From assembly GCA_003242115.1 (NCBI GenBank), contig QBMP01000106.1:1-6424 (forward strand): 6,424 nt of DNA. The letters run 5' to 3'. Origin of the DNA: Phormidesmis priestleyi. GTDB lineage: Bacteria; Cyanobacteriota; Cyanobacteriia; Phormidesmidales; Phormidesmidaceae. The notes below the pieces were generated by a model that was not told the origin of the DNA, searched no databases, and worked only from the letters and a program-made list of their open reading frames with translations. The position numbers and the translations under genes are program-made. Shown here in pieces: positions 6,139-6,424 of this stretch. How positions within the stretch are numbered: position 1 is the first letter of the stretch; each line of letters starts with the position of its first letter.

Positions 6139-6232
6139 TTGGCGAAACCAACTGATGCAACCAATCTGATGCAACCAATCTGATGCAACCAACTGGTGCA
6201 ACCAATCTGATGCAACCAACTGGTGCGATCGC
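6139..6232. repeat. 14/13-bp tandem repeat array ending in a HIP1 site
   Basis: Five full units of TGRTGCAACCAA(T)C follow one another at 6153-6166, 6167-6180, 6181-6193, 6194-6207 and 6208-6220, with lengths 14, 14, 13, 14 and 13. A degenerate unit precedes them (6139-6152). A last half unit, TGGTGC, runs into GCGATCGC (6225-6232). GATTGG at 6137-6142 can pair with CCAATC at 6161-6166 or 6175-6180. The unequal unit lengths exclude a coding reading that keeps frame. Confidence 0.9.
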
Positions 6233-6288
6233 TATTTTTGGCTCTGTCAGCCCAATCGCAGACCTCAGCATAGCGCTCTAATCAACGC

Positions 6289-6424
6289 TTATTCTGCCGA
6301 TTGAGGGGCCCGTACCACTGATTCAAACTCTATTTTACGATGGGTGCCATTACAGAATGGCTGAGTGGTAGATGCACCGCAGCGACATAGGGCGACAATC
6401 TCTTTATCAATCGTAAAGTCTGTG
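6289..6424 (-). CDS. CDGSH iron-sulfur domain protein, 5' end outside the window
   Basis: The last 44 residues of a minus-strand gene read through the right edge and stop at TAA 6289-6291. They contain CRCGASTTQPFCNGTH (6340-6387), which fits the CDGSH pattern C-x-C-x2-S-x3-P-x-C-x-G-x-H that binds a [2Fe-2S] cluster through three Cys and one His, as in mitoNEET-like proteins. The usual Asp of CDGSH is Asn here (CNGTH). The segment before the motif, TDFTIDKEIVAL, and the short tail after it suggest a small protein of about 70-80 residues with a single cluster. Such proteins act in redox or iron-sulfur transfer; the exact partner cannot be inferred. No terminator is visible after its stop. Confidence 0.88.
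   Translation of the reverse strand, partial: TDFTIDKEIVALCRCGASTTQPFCNGTHRKIEFESVVRAPQSAE

Noticed and set aside
6153..6232. CRISPR array
   Set aside because: Units of 13-14 bp follow each other directly without spacers, and no cas gene is present.
5927..6288. Insertion sequence explaining the ATPase truncation
   Set aside because: No transposase fragment, terminal inverted repeat or target duplication could be found; only tandem repeats are present.

Overview
The window looks like a cyanobacterial chromosome segment. The palindrome GCGATCGC (HIP1) occurs at least 11 times in 6.4 kb, both inside and between genes. The gene content also fits: a PhoA-type alkaline phosphatase with RTX repeats behind a possible SphR Pho box, a small fatty-acid-hydroxylase-type protein, and a CDGSH protein. 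The species cannot be named from this sequence.

Left part (1-2667, plus strand): after a terminator for an upstream gene comes a candidate phosphate-starvation promoter. It drives a 764-residue alkaline phosphatase with no signal peptide and a C-terminal RTX calcium-binding block, so export by type I secretion is inferred. A strong intrinsic terminator closes the unit.

Middle (2677-4010, minus strand): a histidine-rich membrane protein of the fatty acid hydroxylase/sterol desaturase superfamily starts at TTG and ends in a lysine/glutamine tail made by a 12-bp tandem repeat. Upstream of it lies a stand-alone HD-domain hydrolase very close to animal MESH1, predicted to degrade (p)ppGpp. Phosphate scavenging and alarmone hydrolysis are both starvation functions, but they sit on opposite strands and no shared regulation is visible.

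Right part (4101-5926, minus strand): a metal or metalloid transport locus that appears damaged. In transcription order it holds the last ~60 residues of a CopB-like heavy-metal P-type ATPase, a possible operator, an ArsP_1 (DUF318) permease split over two frames, and a predicted extracytoplasmic domain of unknown function in the third frame. That last frame has no normal start codon or ribosome binding site. Both frame changes go in the -1 direction, so the three reading frames may once have formed one long protein, or two base deletions (mutation or assembly error) may separate them. A canonical -1 slippery heptamer lies at the first junction.

Right edge (5927-6424): about 360 bp without a gene, holding a perfect 21-bp tandem duplication and a 14/13-bp tandem array, then the 3' part of a CDGSH iron-sulfur protein on the minus strand that runs off the window.
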